Shown here one piece after another: positions 46,059-54,904 of a DNA stretch of 64,000 nucleotides (positions are counted from its first letter, which is position 1; each line of letters begins with the position of its first letter). Made by a program: the position numbers and the translations under genes. The stretch comes from Falsigemmobacter faecalis (GTDB lineage: Bacteria > Pseudomonadota > Alphaproteobacteria > Rhodobacterales > Rhodobacteraceae): NCBI RefSeq assembly GCF_003863335.1, contig NZ_RRAZ01000003.1, forward strand, positions 1 to 64,000, read 5' to 3'. Under the pieces are notes generated by a model. That model did no database searches. It had not been told where the DNA came from and saw nothing but the letters and a program-made list of their open reading frames with translations.

Positions 46059-46805
46059 ATGGAGCTGAAGGGTAAACTGGTCGTGATCACCGGCGCGGCA
46101 CGGGGGATCGGGGCCGCCGCCGCGCGGGAGTTCGCCGCAAAGGGCGCCAGGCTGGCGCTGATCTCGCGCTCAGCCGATGCGCTGCAGAGCCTGGCCGCAG
46201 AGACCGGCGGTCTGGCGCTGCCCTGTGATGTGGCCGATGCGCCCGCGCTGAAAGCGGCGATCGCGCAGGCTGAGGCCGCTTTTGGCCCGGCAGAGGTGCT
46301 GATCAACAATGCCGGGGTGATCGGTCCGGTGGCGCGGATCACCGATGGTTCGCCTGAGGATTTCAACCAGACGCTCGCGATCAATATCTGCGGGGTTTAT
46401 AACGGCATGCAGGCGGTGCTGCCGGGCATGATCGCCCGGGGCAGAGGGGTGATCCTGACCGTCGGCTCAGGGGCGGCCTATAACCCGCTGGAGGGCTGGG
46501 CGGCCTATTGCGCGTCCAAGGCCGGGGCTTTCATGCTGACCCGCGCCGCCCATCTTGAGGCGGGTCCCGCCGGTGTGCGGGTGCTCTCGCTGTCGCCCGG
46601 AACCGTGGCCACCGATATGCAGCGCGCCATTAAGGCCAGCGGCATCAATCCGGTCAGCCAGCTGGACTGGTCAGCTCATGTGCCGCCCGAATGGCCCGCA
46701 AAGACCCTGGTGTGGATGTGCGGCGCCGAAGCCACCCGCTTTGACGGCGCAGAGGTTTCGCTGCGCGACGATGAGATCCGCCGCGCCGTGGGGCTGATCG
46801 CGTGA
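46059..46805 (+). CDS. Short-chain dehydrogenase/reductase
   Basis: The 248-residue protein is a classical SDR: TGAARGIG cofactor loop (about residues 12-19), NNAG near 85, catalytic Ser in TVGSGAAY and YxxxK in AAYCASKAG. The cofactor preference is uncertain. ATG 46059 has AGGGAA upstream. It overlaps the crotonase gene by 4 bp (GTGA), so the two proteins probably act in one pathway, perhaps on acyl or hydroxyacyl substrates. Substrate unknown. Confidence 0.9.
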   Translation: MELKGKLVVITGAARGIGAAAAREFAAKGARLALISRSADALQSLAAETGGLALPCDVADAPALKAAIAQAEAAFGPAEVLINNAGVIGPVARITDGSPEDFNQTLAINICGVYNGMQAVLPGMIARGRGVILTVGSGAAYNPLEGWAAYCASKAGAFMLTRAAHLEAGPAGVRVLSLSPGTVATDMQRAIKASGINPVSQLDWSAHVPPEWPAKTLVWMCGAEATRFDGAEVSLRDDEIRRAVGLIA

Positions 46806-47419
46806 TCCGCGTCGCGGATGAGGGCGGGCTGCGCCTCCTGACCCTTGCGCGGCCCGATAAGGCGAATTCGCTGACGTCTGAGATGCTGATTGCGCTGCGC
46901 GACGCGGTGCGGGGGGCAGCAGAGGCCGGGGCAAAGGCGCTGATCCTGACCGGAGAGGGCAAAGTCTTTTCCGCCGGGGCCGATCTCGAGGAGGCAAAGG
47001 CCGGGCTGGCCGTTTCTCCCCTCTGGGAGGAAGTGTCGGGGGCCATTGCCGCCTTTCCGGGCCTCAGCATCGCGGCGCTGAACGGCACGCTTGCGGGCGG
47101 GGCCAATGGCATGGCACTGGCCTGTGATATCCGTCTGGGCGTGCCGGGGATGTCGGTGTTTTATCCGGTGATGAAGCTGGGCTATCTGCCCCAACCCTCA
47201 GATCCGGCGCGGCTGCGCGCGCTGGTGGGGCCCTCGCGGGCGAAGATGGTGCTGGTCTGCGGCGAGAAAATCCCCGCTGAGGAGGCGCTGGCCTGGGGGC
47301 TTCTGGACCGCCTCGTCGCCCGAGAGGCGCTTTTGGACGCCGCAAAGGCGCTCGCTGCGCCGGTGCTGGAGGGGAAACCCGGTCATGCTGCGGCGATTGC
47401 CGCCATGATCCCGGGCTGA
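46802..47419 (+). CDS. Enoyl-CoA hydratase/isomerase (crotonase) family protein, short
   Basis: At 205 residues it is shorter than the usual 255-265. The crotonase fold is clear (ARPDKANSLTSEML, GKVFSAGADLEEA, NGTLAGGANGMALACDIRLG). The two glutamates of enoyl-CoA hydratase appear to be missing: GGGCEL is GGANGM, and the PE of the active site is PV in FYPVMKLGYLP. It may therefore have another crotonase activity or none. The start is a GTG overlapping the SDR stop by 4 bp. Confidence 0.85.
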   Translation: MIRVADEGGLRLLTLARPDKANSLTSEMLIALRDAVRGAAEAGAKALILTGEGKVFSAGADLEEAKAGLAVSPLWEEVSGAIAAFPGLSIAALNGTLAGGANGMALACDIRLGVPGMSVFYPVMKLGYLPQPSDPARLRALVGPSRAKMVLVCGEKIPAEEALAWGLLDRLVAREALLDAAKALAAPVLEGKPGHAAAIAAMIPG

Positions 47420-47491
47420 AAAGGCTTGCGCGGGGGGCAGGCGGGGATTATCGCCTCAGCCGTTTGCCCCCTGACCCAAAGGAAGAGCCCG

Positions 47492-48196
47492 ATGACTGCG
47501 GATGATCGTCTGATTGTGGCGCTGGATGTGCCCAACGCGCTTGCGGGCCTTGAGCTGGCCGAAAAGATCGGTGATGCGGCCTCCTTCTATAAGATCGGCC
47601 TTGGCATGCTGACCGGTGGCGGTCTGGCGCTGGCCAATGAGCTGAAGCAGGAGCATGGCAAGCGCATCTTCCTCGATATGAAGCTCTTTGACATCGGCGC
47701 AACGGTTGAGGCGGCGGTGCGCGGTCTGGTGCAGTTCGATCTCGACTTCCTGACGGTGCATGGCGATCCGCAGGTGGTGCGGGCGGCGGCCGAAGGCCGT
47801 AAGGGCAGCGCGACGAAGATCCTGGCTGTCACCGTGCTGACCTCGCTTGACCGGGCGGATCTCGACAACAATCTGATCGTTCCGGGCGATATTCGTGAGA
47901 TCACCCTGGAGCGTGCGGCCCGTGCGCTGGAAGCCGGGGCGGATGGCGTGATCGCCTCGCCCCAGGAGGCCGCGCTGATCCGCGCGCTGCCCGAAGCGGC
48001 AGGCAAGCTGATCGTGACGCCGGGTGTGCGCCCGACCGGGGCAGAGTTGGGCGATCAGAAGCGCATCGCCACGCCTGCGCAGGCGATCTCTGACGGGGCT
48101 GATCATATCGTCGTTGGCCGTCCGGTCTGGAAAGCGGCAGATCCGCGCCAGGCCGTTCTGGCGATCAACGCCGAACTGGCGGCGCTGAAGCGCTGA
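47492..48196 (+). CDS. pyrF: Orotidine-5'-phosphate decarboxylase
   Basis: PyrF makes UMP from OMP. The 234-residue protein begins DRLIVALDVPNALAGLEL and carries the catalytic LDMKLFDIGATV, the phosphate-binding TPGVRP and VVGRPVW. AAAGGAAG precedes ATG 47492. It is 72 bp after the crotonase gene and ends with a terminator. Confidence 0.97.
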   Translation: MTADDRLIVALDVPNALAGLELAEKIGDAASFYKIGLGMLTGGGLALANELKQEHGKRIFLDMKLFDIGATVEAAVRGLVQFDLDFLTVHGDPQVVRAAAEGRKGSATKILAVTVLTSLDRADLDNNLIVPGDIREITLERAARALEAGADGVIASPQEAALIRALPEAAGKLIVTPGVRPTGAELGDQKRIATPAQAISDGADHIVVGRPVWKAADPRQAVLAINAELAALKR

Positions 48197-48210
48197 GGTG
48201 CTGAAGCGTC

Positions 48211-48234
48211 AGGGGGGGCCTTCGGGCCCCCTTT
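48211..48234 (+). terminator. Terminator after pyrF
   Basis: GGGGGCC pairs with GGCCCCC around TTCG (48213-48231), followed by TTTT. It lies 15 bp after the pyrF stop, close to the end of the convergent Inh/SH3 gene. Confidence 0.82.
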
Positions 48235-48237
48235 TCG

Positions 48238-48999
48238 TCAGAGGCAGCTGTTGCGCGAATAGACCGTCCCGGCATCCTGCTTCAGGATCCAGCCTGAGAG
48301 TGCGGCGGTGCTGACGCTGCACCAGAGCCGCCCTTCGGCATCGCTGTCGCAAAGGCTGACATCAAAGCAGGTGCCGGCCTCTGCCTGGCCGACCACGCCT
48401 GAGCCGCTGGTGCCGGCGATGTCGCGCAGGTTCATCCGCGTCAGGGTCTGCAGCTGCCCGCCCGGAGGGGCGTCGATGTCTTCCTCCGCGGCACAGCTGC
48501 GCCCGCCCGCATAGGTCCGGCAGTTGCCAGGGGGCGCGGTTTCTTCGGGCATCTCGGCGGAGGGCGGGGTGGTCTCGTCCCCGCTTTCGGCAAAAGCCGG
48601 AGCCAGGTCTTCGCCGGTGGTCAGGCCGGTGCGCGGATCGGCGATGCCTTTGGGCCCGGATGTATGCTCCATCCGCAGGGCGACGCCATTGCGCAGGGTG
48701 CCACGGTACAGCCCCTCGGCCTCGCGCGCCATCTGCCCGACCAGATCGACCCCTTCGAGGGTCGAGTAAAAGACGATCTCGCCGCCCTCATCATTCAGCG
48801 CATAGCCGGTGATGCGGCCGATATCGGGACCGCAGTCGGCCTCGCCGCGGTCGACGAAAAAGATGCCGTCATCGATCATTTCGGGGACCAGGGTGACGGT
48901 GCATCCGCCCGTTTCCGCCAGAAGCTCCCATGTGCCGCCCGCCGCCAGCGCAGGCGCGCTCATCAGGGACATCGCGAAGAGGCAGGGCATCAGGCGCAT
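48238..48999 (-). CDS. Secreted protein with Inh-like and SH3 domains
   Basis: The 253-residue protein has a signal peptide (MRLMPCLFAMSLMSAPALA). The N-terminal domain (about 21-125: GGTWELL, GCTVTLVPE, CGPDIGRITGYALND, GLYRGTL) resembles AprI/Inh protease inhibitors. An acidic Pro linker and a C-terminal SH3b domain (RMNLRDIAGTSGSGVVGQAEAGTCFDV... GRLWCSVS... SGWIL) follow. Likely periplasmic or cell-wall associated. The Inh call is by pattern and should be treated as provisional. Confidence 0.62.
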   Translation of the reverse strand: MRLMPCLFAMSLMSAPALAAGGTWELLAETGGCTVTLVPEMIDDGIFFVDRGEADCGPDIGRITGYALNDEGGEIVFYSTLEGVDLVGQMAREAEGLYRGTLRNGVALRMEHTSGPKGIADPRTGLTTGEDLAPAFAESGDETTPPSAEMPEETAPPGNCRTYAGGRSCAAEEDIDAPPGGQLQTLTRMNLRDIAGTSGSGVVGQAEAGTCFDVSLCDSDAEGRLWCSVSTAALSGWILKQDAGTVYSRNSCL

Positions 49000-49003
49000 G
49001 GTG

Positions 49004-49273
49004 TCAGTCCTCGTTGATATCGCGGCGAATGATCTTCACATCGCGCTCTGCCACGCCAAAGACATAGCGCAGCGCCGCCCAGGCCACCGCTGAAAGCAGA
49101 GCAAAGATCACCAGGGTTAACGCAGTATGCGTCCCCGCGATCCCAAGCGCAGCCAGTCCCCCGGTCAGGACGGCCCCCGCCGCAAAGCCGAGAAAGAAAT
49201 AGCCAGGCACTGCGAGTTCCAGCCCGGCCAGCACCAGCCCGCCCAATACCCAGAGCCACCAGGCGCTCAGCAT
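49004..49273 (-). CDS. NfeD-family membrane protein
   Basis: The 89-residue protein has two to three hydrophobic helices (MLSAWWLWVLGGLVLAGLELAVPGYFFLGFAAGAVLTGG) and a short charged tail. It looks like a short NfeD, lacking the C-terminal OB domain. NfeD proteins associate with SPFH proteins in membrane microdomains. Its start overlaps the stop of the upstream SPFH gene by 1 bp (TGATG), the standard SPFH-NfeD pairing. Confidence 0.85.
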   Translation of the reverse strand: MLSAWWLWVLGGLVLAGLELAVPGYFFLGFAAGAVLTGGLAALGIAGTHTALTLVIFALLSAVAWAALRYVFGVAERDVKIIRRDINED

Positions 49274-50148
49274 CAGCCCCGTCCCTTCAGCAGTTTGAAC
49301 GCATCGCCAAAGGCCGAAATGGCATCGGCGGGCAGAATGATGGTCTGTTTTCCGGCCCCTTTGGCCACTTCGCCAAGCGCTTCGACCTGTTTCAGGGCGA
49401 CCTGATACTGCGCGGCTTCGAGCCCGTTTTCGCGGATCGCGGCGGCCACCACGCCGGTGGCATAGGCCTCGGCATCGGCGCTGATGCGGCGGGCCTTGGC
49501 CTGCTGCTCGGCGGCGTAAAGATCGGCATCGGCGCGCAGCTCGACCGCGCGTTTCAGCCCCTCGGCCTCGGTCACCTGGGCGCGGCGCGCGCGCTCAGCA
49601 TTGAGCTGCTGCAGCATGGCCGAACGGGTGGCATCATCAAGATTGACGTCCAGAAGCTCAGCCCGCGTCACCTCAATGCCCCAGTCGTCGACCACGCTTG
49701 CAAGACTGGAATGGATTTTTGCCATCAGCCGCGCGCGGTTCGACTGCACCTCATCAAGGTCCATCATCCCGATCTCCGCGCGCACGACACCGGCGACCGT
49801 GGTGGTGATCGCCCCGTCGATATCGCGGATCCGGTAGACGGTCTTTTCCGGCTCGATGATGCGGTAGAAGACCGAAGTTTCCACCTGGACCAGCACGTTA
49901 TCGGCGGTGATCGCATCCTGGCGTGAAACCGGCAACTGCCGCTCAAGGATTGAGATTTTATGCGCCACGCGGTCGAGGAAAGGGGTGATGACATTCAGCC
50001 CCGGCCCCAGAACTTTGTGCAGCCTGCCGAAGCGCTCAATCACGAATTTATCGGCCTGGGGCACGATGCGGATCGTGAGCCGCGCCACGAAGAGCAGAAG
50101 GACCGCAAGGACGATCCAGACCAGGTTTCTGCCAATGAACTCTTCCAT
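49273..50148 (-). CDS. SPFH/band-7 (stomatin-like) membrane protein
   Basis: The 291-residue protein has an N-terminal helix (WIVLAVLLLFVARLTIRIV), an SPFH domain (VPQADKFVIERFGRLHKVLGPGLNVITPFLDRV, ADNVLVQVETSVFYRI, GVEVTRAELLDV-type) and a C-terminal coiled coil (AERARRAQVTEAEGLKRAVELRADADLYAAEQQAKARRI). Such proteins form ring-like cages that control proteases and membrane quality. ATG 50148 is preferred over an upstream GTG. The downstream NfeD is its partner. Confidence 0.92.
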   Translation of the reverse strand: MEEFIGRNLVWIVLAVLLLFVARLTIRIVPQADKFVIERFGRLHKVLGPGLNVITPFLDRVAHKISILERQLPVSRQDAITADNVLVQVETSVFYRIIEPEKTVYRIRDIDGAITTTVAGVVRAEIGMMDLDEVQSNRARLMAKIHSSLASVVDDWGIEVTRAELLDVNLDDATRSAMLQQLNAERARRAQVTEAEGLKRAVELRADADLYAAEQQAKARRISADAEAYATGVVAAAIRENGLEAAQYQVALKQVEALGEVAKGAGKQTIILPADAISAFGDAFKLLKGRG

Positions 50149-50213
50149 GCCGCGCACTTTCTGACTGCATCTCTTCGGGCAGTCTGACGCGGGCCGGGCT
50201 TTGGGTCAAACCT

Positions 50214-50837
50214 TCAGCGCAGACGGCGCAGGTAAATATACCAGGCCCCCGCACCGCCATGCTTGAGATGCGCCTGAGAGGCCTGGAGCACGATATGCCT
50301 GAGCGGCGGCAGCGCCAGCCAATGCGGCAGCTGATGGCGCAGCGCCCCGATGCGTGAGGGGATCGGGCCGCCGTCATCGCGGTCCTTGCCCTTGCCGGTG
50401 ATGACCAGCGCCAGACGTTTGCCATCGCTTTGTGCGTTCATCAAAAAGCGGATCAGCTCGGGATGCGCCTCCGAAAGGGTCAGCCCGTGCAGATCGAGCC
50501 GCGCCTCGGGGCTGACCTTGCCGCGGGTCATGGATTTATGCGTGCCCGCATCCATGCGCATCGGTGCAGCGGCCAGGGCCTCGGCGGGCGTGGGGGCCAG
50601 ATCGACCTTTGTGGCAGAAGGGCGCGCCTTAGTGCCCAGCCGCAGAGAGGCCGGAAGCCGGAAAGGCTGCGGCTTCGGCAGGGGCGGCGGGATCAGCGGG
50701 CGGCCCGAGACCTCCGGCGCAGCGGCAGGTTCCGGCGGCTCGGGGGCTTTGCGGGTCTTGTGCATCGGCTCAGCGGTGCGGGCGACCTTGTCCCAGAGCT
50801 CGCGCTCATCGGGGCGCAGGGTGCGGCGGCGGGCCAT
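50214..50837 (-). CDS. Smr-domain (SMR/MutS2-type) protein
   Basis: The 207-residue protein has a long Pro/Ala-rich N-terminal half and a C-terminal Smr domain with LDLHGLTLSEAHPELIRFL and VITGKGKDR followed by PSRIGALRHQLPHWL. Smr domains bind or cleave structured nucleic acids. The MutS part of MutS2 is absent. It follows mltA by 3 bp and belongs to the timA-mltA-smr run conserved in related species. Confidence 0.9.
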   Translation of the reverse strand: MARRRTLRPDERELWDKVARTAEPMHKTRKAPEPPEPAAAPEVSGRPLIPPPLPKPQPFRLPASLRLGTKARPSATKVDLAPTPAEALAAAPMRMDAGTHKSMTRGKVSPEARLDLHGLTLSEAHPELIRFLMNAQSDGKRLALVITGKGKDRDDGGPIPSRIGALRHQLPHWLALPPLRHIVLQASQAHLKHGGAGAWYIYLRRLR

Positions 50838-50840
50838 GGC

Positions 50841-51845
50841 TCAGTCTCCCGCCATCAGCTGCTCAATCGGCAGCAAAGTGATCATCCGGCCGGGGTCTTT
50901 GATGCGCCCTGCCGCTTCACCGGCAGGAGCGCCGGTGCCGTAGAAAATATCCGCGCGCTGCGCGCCTTTGATGGCGGTGCCGGTGTCCTGGGCGATCATC
51001 AGCCGGTTCATCGGAGCGGCCCCGCCTTTCTCCATCCAGACCGGCGCGCCCAGCGGCGTATACTCCGGGTCCACCGCAAGCGTGCGCAGCGTGGTGACGC
51101 TGCGGCCCATGGCCCCGATCGGGCCGCGATGGGCCGCCAGATCCGGCAGTTTGCGAAAGAACACAAACGAAGGGTTATGGCGCAGCAGCTGCAGTCCCGG
51201 CCCCGGATTGGCCCGCACCCAGGCCTTGATGCCCTGGGCCGAGACCTGATGCGCAGCCATGGCCCCGCGGCGGATCAGCTCGGCCCCGATGGAGCGGTAG
51301 GGGTGGTTGTTCTTGGCGGCAAAGCCCAGGCGCAGGACTGAGCCATCGCTCATCTTGATGCGGCCTGAGCCCTGGATCTGCAGAAAGAAAGCCTCAACCG
51401 GATCGTCGAGCCAGGCCAGTTCCAGCCCGCGGCCCCGCAGCAGCCCGCGGTCTTCGATCACATCGCGGCTGTGCCAAATCCCTTTGCCGTCAAACTCAGG
51501 CGGGCGGGCGTAAACCGGCCAGGCGAAGCGCGGGGTGCGGATGGGAGAGCCGCTCAGTTCCGGCTCATAGTAGCCGGTAAACAGGGCGGGCGGCTCTCCG
51601 GTCAGCACCGGGCGAAAGAACATCTCAAAGAAAGCGCGGGCATCGGTGGCGTCCCGCGCCAAAGCGCAAAGGGGCGCCCAGTCAGGCGCCCGCATCAGAT
51701 CACAGGTCTCGGTGAATACCGCCAGAGCCTCAGTGTGATCATCCTCAGCCCAGCCGGGAAGATCATCAAAGCTCACGGTTTGGGCCGCAGCGCCGCTCAT
51801 CGCAAGGCTGAGGCCGAAGACCGCGGCGGAGGCCAGAGCCCGCAC
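50841..51845 (-). CDS. mltA: Membrane-bound lytic transglycosylase MltA
   Basis: MltA cleaves peptidoglycan with 1,6-anhydro product. The 334-residue protein has a signal peptide (VRALASAAVFGLSLAMSGAAA), the MltA domain (LFTGYYEPEL, GSGRIKMSDGSVLRLGFAAKNNHPYRSIG) and a 3D domain with AQDTGTAIKGAQRADIFYGTG holding the catalytic Asp. No lipobox is evident, so it may be soluble in the periplasm. GTG 51845 begins the signal peptide right after the timA stop. A longer frame would overlap timA by 71 bp. Confidence 0.92.
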   Translation of the reverse strand: MRALASAAVFGLSLAMSGAAAQTVSFDDLPGWAEDDHTEALAVFTETCDLMRAPDWAPLCALARDATDARAFFEMFFRPVLTGEPPALFTGYYEPELSGSPIRTPRFAWPVYARPPEFDGKGIWHSRDVIEDRGLLRGRGLELAWLDDPVEAFFLQIQGSGRIKMSDGSVLRLGFAAKNNHPYRSIGAELIRRGAMAAHQVSAQGIKAWVRANPGPGLQLLRHNPSFVFFRKLPDLAAHRGPIGAMGRSVTTLRTLAVDPEYTPLGAPVWMEKGGAAPMNRLMIAQDTGTAIKGAQRADIFYGTGAPAGEAAGRIKDPGRMITLLPIEQLMAGD

Positions 51846-51855
51846 CCGCGCAAAC

Positions 51856-52527
51856 TCACTCTCCGGTGGCGACCAGCTGCCAGTTCGGATCATCGCTGCC
51901 AAGGCGGCGGGCAAAGGTCCAGACATCGCGCTGGCGTTTCACCTCGGTCGGGCTGCCCTCAACGACTTCGCCCAGACGGTTGCGCACCACAGAGGTGAGC
52001 TCCGCGACAAAGCGCACGGTGATCTCGGCGTCCTGGGTGGCAGGATTGAAGGTCGCATCCTGCAGCGTCAGCTCGCGCATACCGATGAAGGTGGCGTCAA
52101 TCGAAAGGCCCTCACGCTCGCGCGCATCGACGACCGACTGGAAGCTGTCGTAGACCTCTTTGGAGAGAAAGGGGACAATCTCATCCATCCGGCCTTTCTC
52201 AAAGGCCATCAGGATCCATTCATAGGCACCCCGGGCACCATTGAGGAATTCGGTCGCAGAGAAGTCCGCCTCGGCCTTTTTCATCGCGGTGAGCGCAGTG
52301 GCGGCAGAGGAGCCTGCGGGGACGTGGTCAACGATGTCGTGATCGGGGCCGCCCTCAATGACGCGCAGGTCGCGGCGCGCCGGTTCCGCATCGGGCTCAG
52401 CCGGAGTGCCGATCGGTTTTTTGGGGCGTTCAAAGCCGTCACGGGTCCCGAGAACCGATTTCAGCTTGAGGATCAGGAACACGGCAATCGCGCCCAGGAC
52501 CAGAAGTTGGATCAATGCAGAGTTCAT
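51856..52527 (-). CDS. Tim44/TimA family protein
   Basis: The 223-residue protein has an N-terminal membrane helix (LIQLLVLGAIAVFLILKLKSVLG), a charged linker and a C-terminal Tim44-like domain (FLNGARGAYEWILMAFEKGRMDEIVPFLSKEVYDSFQSVVDAR). Alphaproteobacterial TimA is related to mitochondrial Tim44 and is thought to act at the inner membrane. Precise function is unclear. It precedes mltA by 10 bp and is divergent from fxsA. Confidence 0.9.
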   Translation of the reverse strand: MNSALIQLLVLGAIAVFLILKLKSVLGTRDGFERPKKPIGTPAEPDAEPARRDLRVIEGGPDHDIVDHVPAGSSAATALTAMKKAEADFSATEFLNGARGAYEWILMAFEKGRMDEIVPFLSKEVYDSFQSVVDAREREGLSIDATFIGMRELTLQDATFNPATQDAEITVRFVAELTSVVRNRLGEVVEGSPTEVKRQRDVWTFARRLGSDDPNWQLVATGE

Positions 52528-52659
52528 GGGGCCTCGGTTGGGGTATCGCCTCCGGTCTCAGGTCCTGAAATCGGGGGCGAGGGGTTGGTCTTACAGCGGT
52601 TGTTCCCATATGTAGGGGACGCCCCCCCGCAAGTCCACCTGCGGCTCGGGAAAACTGAC

Positions 52660-53160
52660 ATGAAAGGCCTGTCTTTGCGCGTTTTGCTGCCCCTCCTTCT
52701 GTGGCCCCTTGCCGAAATCTTTCTCTTTGTGATTGCCGGAGATCTGTTGGGTTTCTGGCCGACAGTGCTGTGGCTTGTGGCGGCGCTGCTGATCGGCTCG
52801 TCGATGATGCGCTCTGTGGGGCGGCCCCCCAATGCGGGGGCTGCGGGGGTGATGCGCGGCTTTGTGGGGCTGCTGCTCTTTTTGCCGGGCTTTCTGTCGG
52901 ATTTTGTCGCGCTCCTGCTGCTGCTGCCGCCGGTGCGCCGCCTGATCGGGGGCTGGATCGTCAGCCGCCTCATGGCCGGACAGAGCCGGGTCTTTACCTT
53001 TCGCGGCTTTGAGCGCGGTCCGGGCCCTGGTCCCCGCACCGCGGCGCCGGGGGCTGCGGCCGAGGGCGATATCATCGACGGAGAGGCCACCGAGATCCGC
53101 AGCGCAGCGCCTCCGCTGCCCGGGCAGGGTGGGCGGTCGGGCTGGCATCAGCCGGACTGA
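52660..53160 (+). CDS. fxsA: FxsA family inner membrane protein
   Basis: The 166-residue protein has four helices, beginning LRVLLPLLLWPLAEIFLFVIAGDLLGFWPTVLWLVAALLIG and GFVGLLLFLPGFLSDFVALLLLLPPVRRLIG, the FxsA pattern, and a polar tail. FxsA overproduction relieves phage T7 exclusion in E. coli. Its normal role is unknown. ATG 52660 fits the family. In relatives secB follows fxsA. Here a terminator and ffh follow. Confidence 0.9.
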   Translation: MKGLSLRVLLPLLLWPLAEIFLFVIAGDLLGFWPTVLWLVAALLIGSSMMRSVGRPPNAGAAGVMRGFVGLLLFLPGFLSDFVALLLLLPPVRRLIGGWIVSRLMAGQSRVFTFRGFERGPGPGPRTAAPGAAAEGDIIDGEATEIRSAAPPLPGQGGRSGWHQPD

Positions 53161-53171
53161 CAGGAACGTGA

Positions 53172-53198
53172 GGGGGCGATTTTTCGCCCCCTTTGCTT
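53172..53198 (+). terminator. Terminator after fxsA
   Basis: GGGGGCGA (53172-53179) pairs with TCGCCCCC (53184-53191) around TTTT, followed by TTTGCTTT. It lies 11 bp after the fxsA stop. Confidence 0.85.
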
Positions 53199-53215
53199 TG
53201 CAGCCCCTGGAAAGC

Positions 53216-53245
53216 TTGACTCTTTCGCGCTTTCCGGCCTATGGC
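53216..53245 (+). promoter_or_regulatory. Probable promoter of the ffh operon
   Basis: TTGACT (53216-53221) and TATGGC (53240-53245) are 18 bp apart, nearly the same elements as at rpmH. The leader to ffh is about 140 nt and holds an inverted repeat around CCGGAATG...CATTCCGG (about 53258-53278). Confidence 0.5.
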
Positions 53246-53389
53246 TGACCCCAAATCCGGAATGAGTGAACATTCCGGTCCCATGGCCTTCGGCCGGGAT
53301 CGCCATCCGCCAGCGCGTTGCGCCCGTGGGTGCGTTACCGCTTTGGTCCCTGGGAATTTGTGATCCGCGTGCCACGAAGGAGGCCCCGC

Positions 53390-54904
53390 ATGTTCGAGAA
53401 TCTCTCAGAGCGCCTTGGCGGCGTATTCGAGCGACTGTCGCGTCAGGGTGCCCTGAACGAGGCCGATGTCATCACCGCACTGCGCGAAGTTCGTGTGGCC
53501 CTGCTGGAGGCGGACGTCTCGCTGGCCGTCACGCGTGACTTCATCAAAGCGGTGCAGAAAAAGGCGACGGGTCAGGTTGTTACCAAATCGGTGACCCCCG
53601 GTCAGCAGGTCATCAAGATCGTCCACGACGAGCTGGTGGCGATGCTGCAGGGCGATGGCCCGACCGAGAAGCTGAAGATCGACAACCCGCCCGCACCGAT
53701 CCTGATGGTCGGTCTGCAGGGCTCGGGTAAGACCACCACTTCGGGCAAGCTGGCCCGCCGTCTGAAAGAGCGTGAGGGCAAGAAAGTCCTGCTCGCCTCG
53801 CTGGATACCCAGCGTCCGGCCGCGATGGAGCAGCTGGCGATTCTGGCCACGCAGATCGGCGTCGACAGCCTGCCGATCGTGGCGGGTGAGTCGGCCGTGC
53901 AGATCGCAAAGCGCGCCAAACAGCAGGCGACGCTGGGCGGCTATGACGTTTACATCCTCGACACCGCGGGCCGTCTGCAGATCGACGTTGCCCTGATGGA
54001 TGAGGTGGCGCAGGTCAGCCAGGTCGCGCAGCCGCGCGAAACCCTGCTGGTCGTCGACGGCCTGACCGGTCAGGTCGCCGTGGAAGTGGCCCAGGAATTC
54101 GACGCCAAAGTCGGCATCACCGGCGTTGTGCTGACCCGGATGGACGGCGATGGCCGTGGCGGTGCGGCGCTGTCGATGCGCGCTGTGACCGGCAAGCCGA
54201 TCCGCTTTGTCGGTCTGGGTGAGAAGTCTGAAGCCCTGGAAGTCTTTGACGCAGAGCGCGTTGCAGGCCGTATCCTTGGCATGGGCGACATCGTTGCCCT
54301 GGTGGAAAAAGCCCGCGAGACCTTTGAGGCCGAGCAGGCAGAGCGCATGGCGAAGCGTTTCGCCAAGGGTCTGTTCAACCTGAACGACATGAAAATGCAG
54401 CTCGAACAGATGATGAAAATGGGCGGCATGCAGGGCGTCATGGGCATGCTGCCGGGCATGGGCAAAATGGCCAAAGCGGCGGAAGGTGCCGGCTTTGACG
54501 ACACCATGCTCAAGCGCCAGGTCGCTCTCATCAACTCGATGACCAAAAAAGAGCGCGCCAATCCCGATCTGCTGCAGGCGGGCCGCAAAAAGCGGATCGC
54601 GGCCGGTGCCGGCCTTGATGTGGCTGAACTCAACCGTCTTTTGAAAATGCACCGTCAGATGGCGGATGTGATGAAGAAGATGGGCAAGGGTGGCATGATG
54701 AAACAGGCCATCAAAATGATGATGTCCAAAAAGGGCATGCCTGACCCGTCGAAAATGAGCCCCGATCAGCTGGCAGAGCTGTCGAAGGGCATGCAGGAAG
54801 GCATGAATATGCCGGGTCTCGGCGGTATGGGCGGCGGTATGCCTGGCCTGCCGCGCGGCATGTCGCTGCCTTCGGGCCTTTCGGGGCTGATGAAGCGCAA
54901 ATGA
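53390..54904 (+). CDS. ffh: Signal recognition particle protein Ffh (SRP54)
   Basis: Ffh binds SRP RNA and signal sequences and pairs with FtsY. The 504-residue protein has the N domain (LSERLGGVFERLSRQGALNEADV), the G domain with GLQGSGKTTTSGKLA, DTAGRLQID, TRMDGDGRGGAALS, and a Met-rich M domain (KMQLEQMMKMGGMQGVMGMLPGM) ending in a Met/Gly-rich tail. AAGGAGG lies 6 bp before ATG 53390. It overlaps the acetyltransferase gene by 4 bp. The SRP RNA gene is not in the window. Confidence 0.98.
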   Translation: MFENLSERLGGVFERLSRQGALNEADVITALREVRVALLEADVSLAVTRDFIKAVQKKATGQVVTKSVTPGQQVIKIVHDELVAMLQGDGPTEKLKIDNPPAPILMVGLQGSGKTTTSGKLARRLKEREGKKVLLASLDTQRPAAMEQLAILATQIGVDSLPIVAGESAVQIAKRAKQQATLGGYDVYILDTAGRLQIDVALMDEVAQVSQVAQPRETLLVVDGLTGQVAVEVAQEFDAKVGITGVVLTRMDGDGRGGAALSMRAVTGKPIRFVGLGEKSEALEVFDAERVAGRILGMGDIVALVEKARETFEAEQAERMAKRFAKGLFNLNDMKMQLEQMMKMGGMQGVMGMLPGMGKMAKAAEGAGFDDTMLKRQVALINSMTKKERANPDLLQAGRKKRIAAGAGLDVAELNRLLKMHRQMADVMKKMGKGGMMKQAIKMMMSKKGMPDPSKMSPDQLAELSKGMQEGMNMPGLGGMGGGMPGLPRGMSLPSGLSGLMKRK

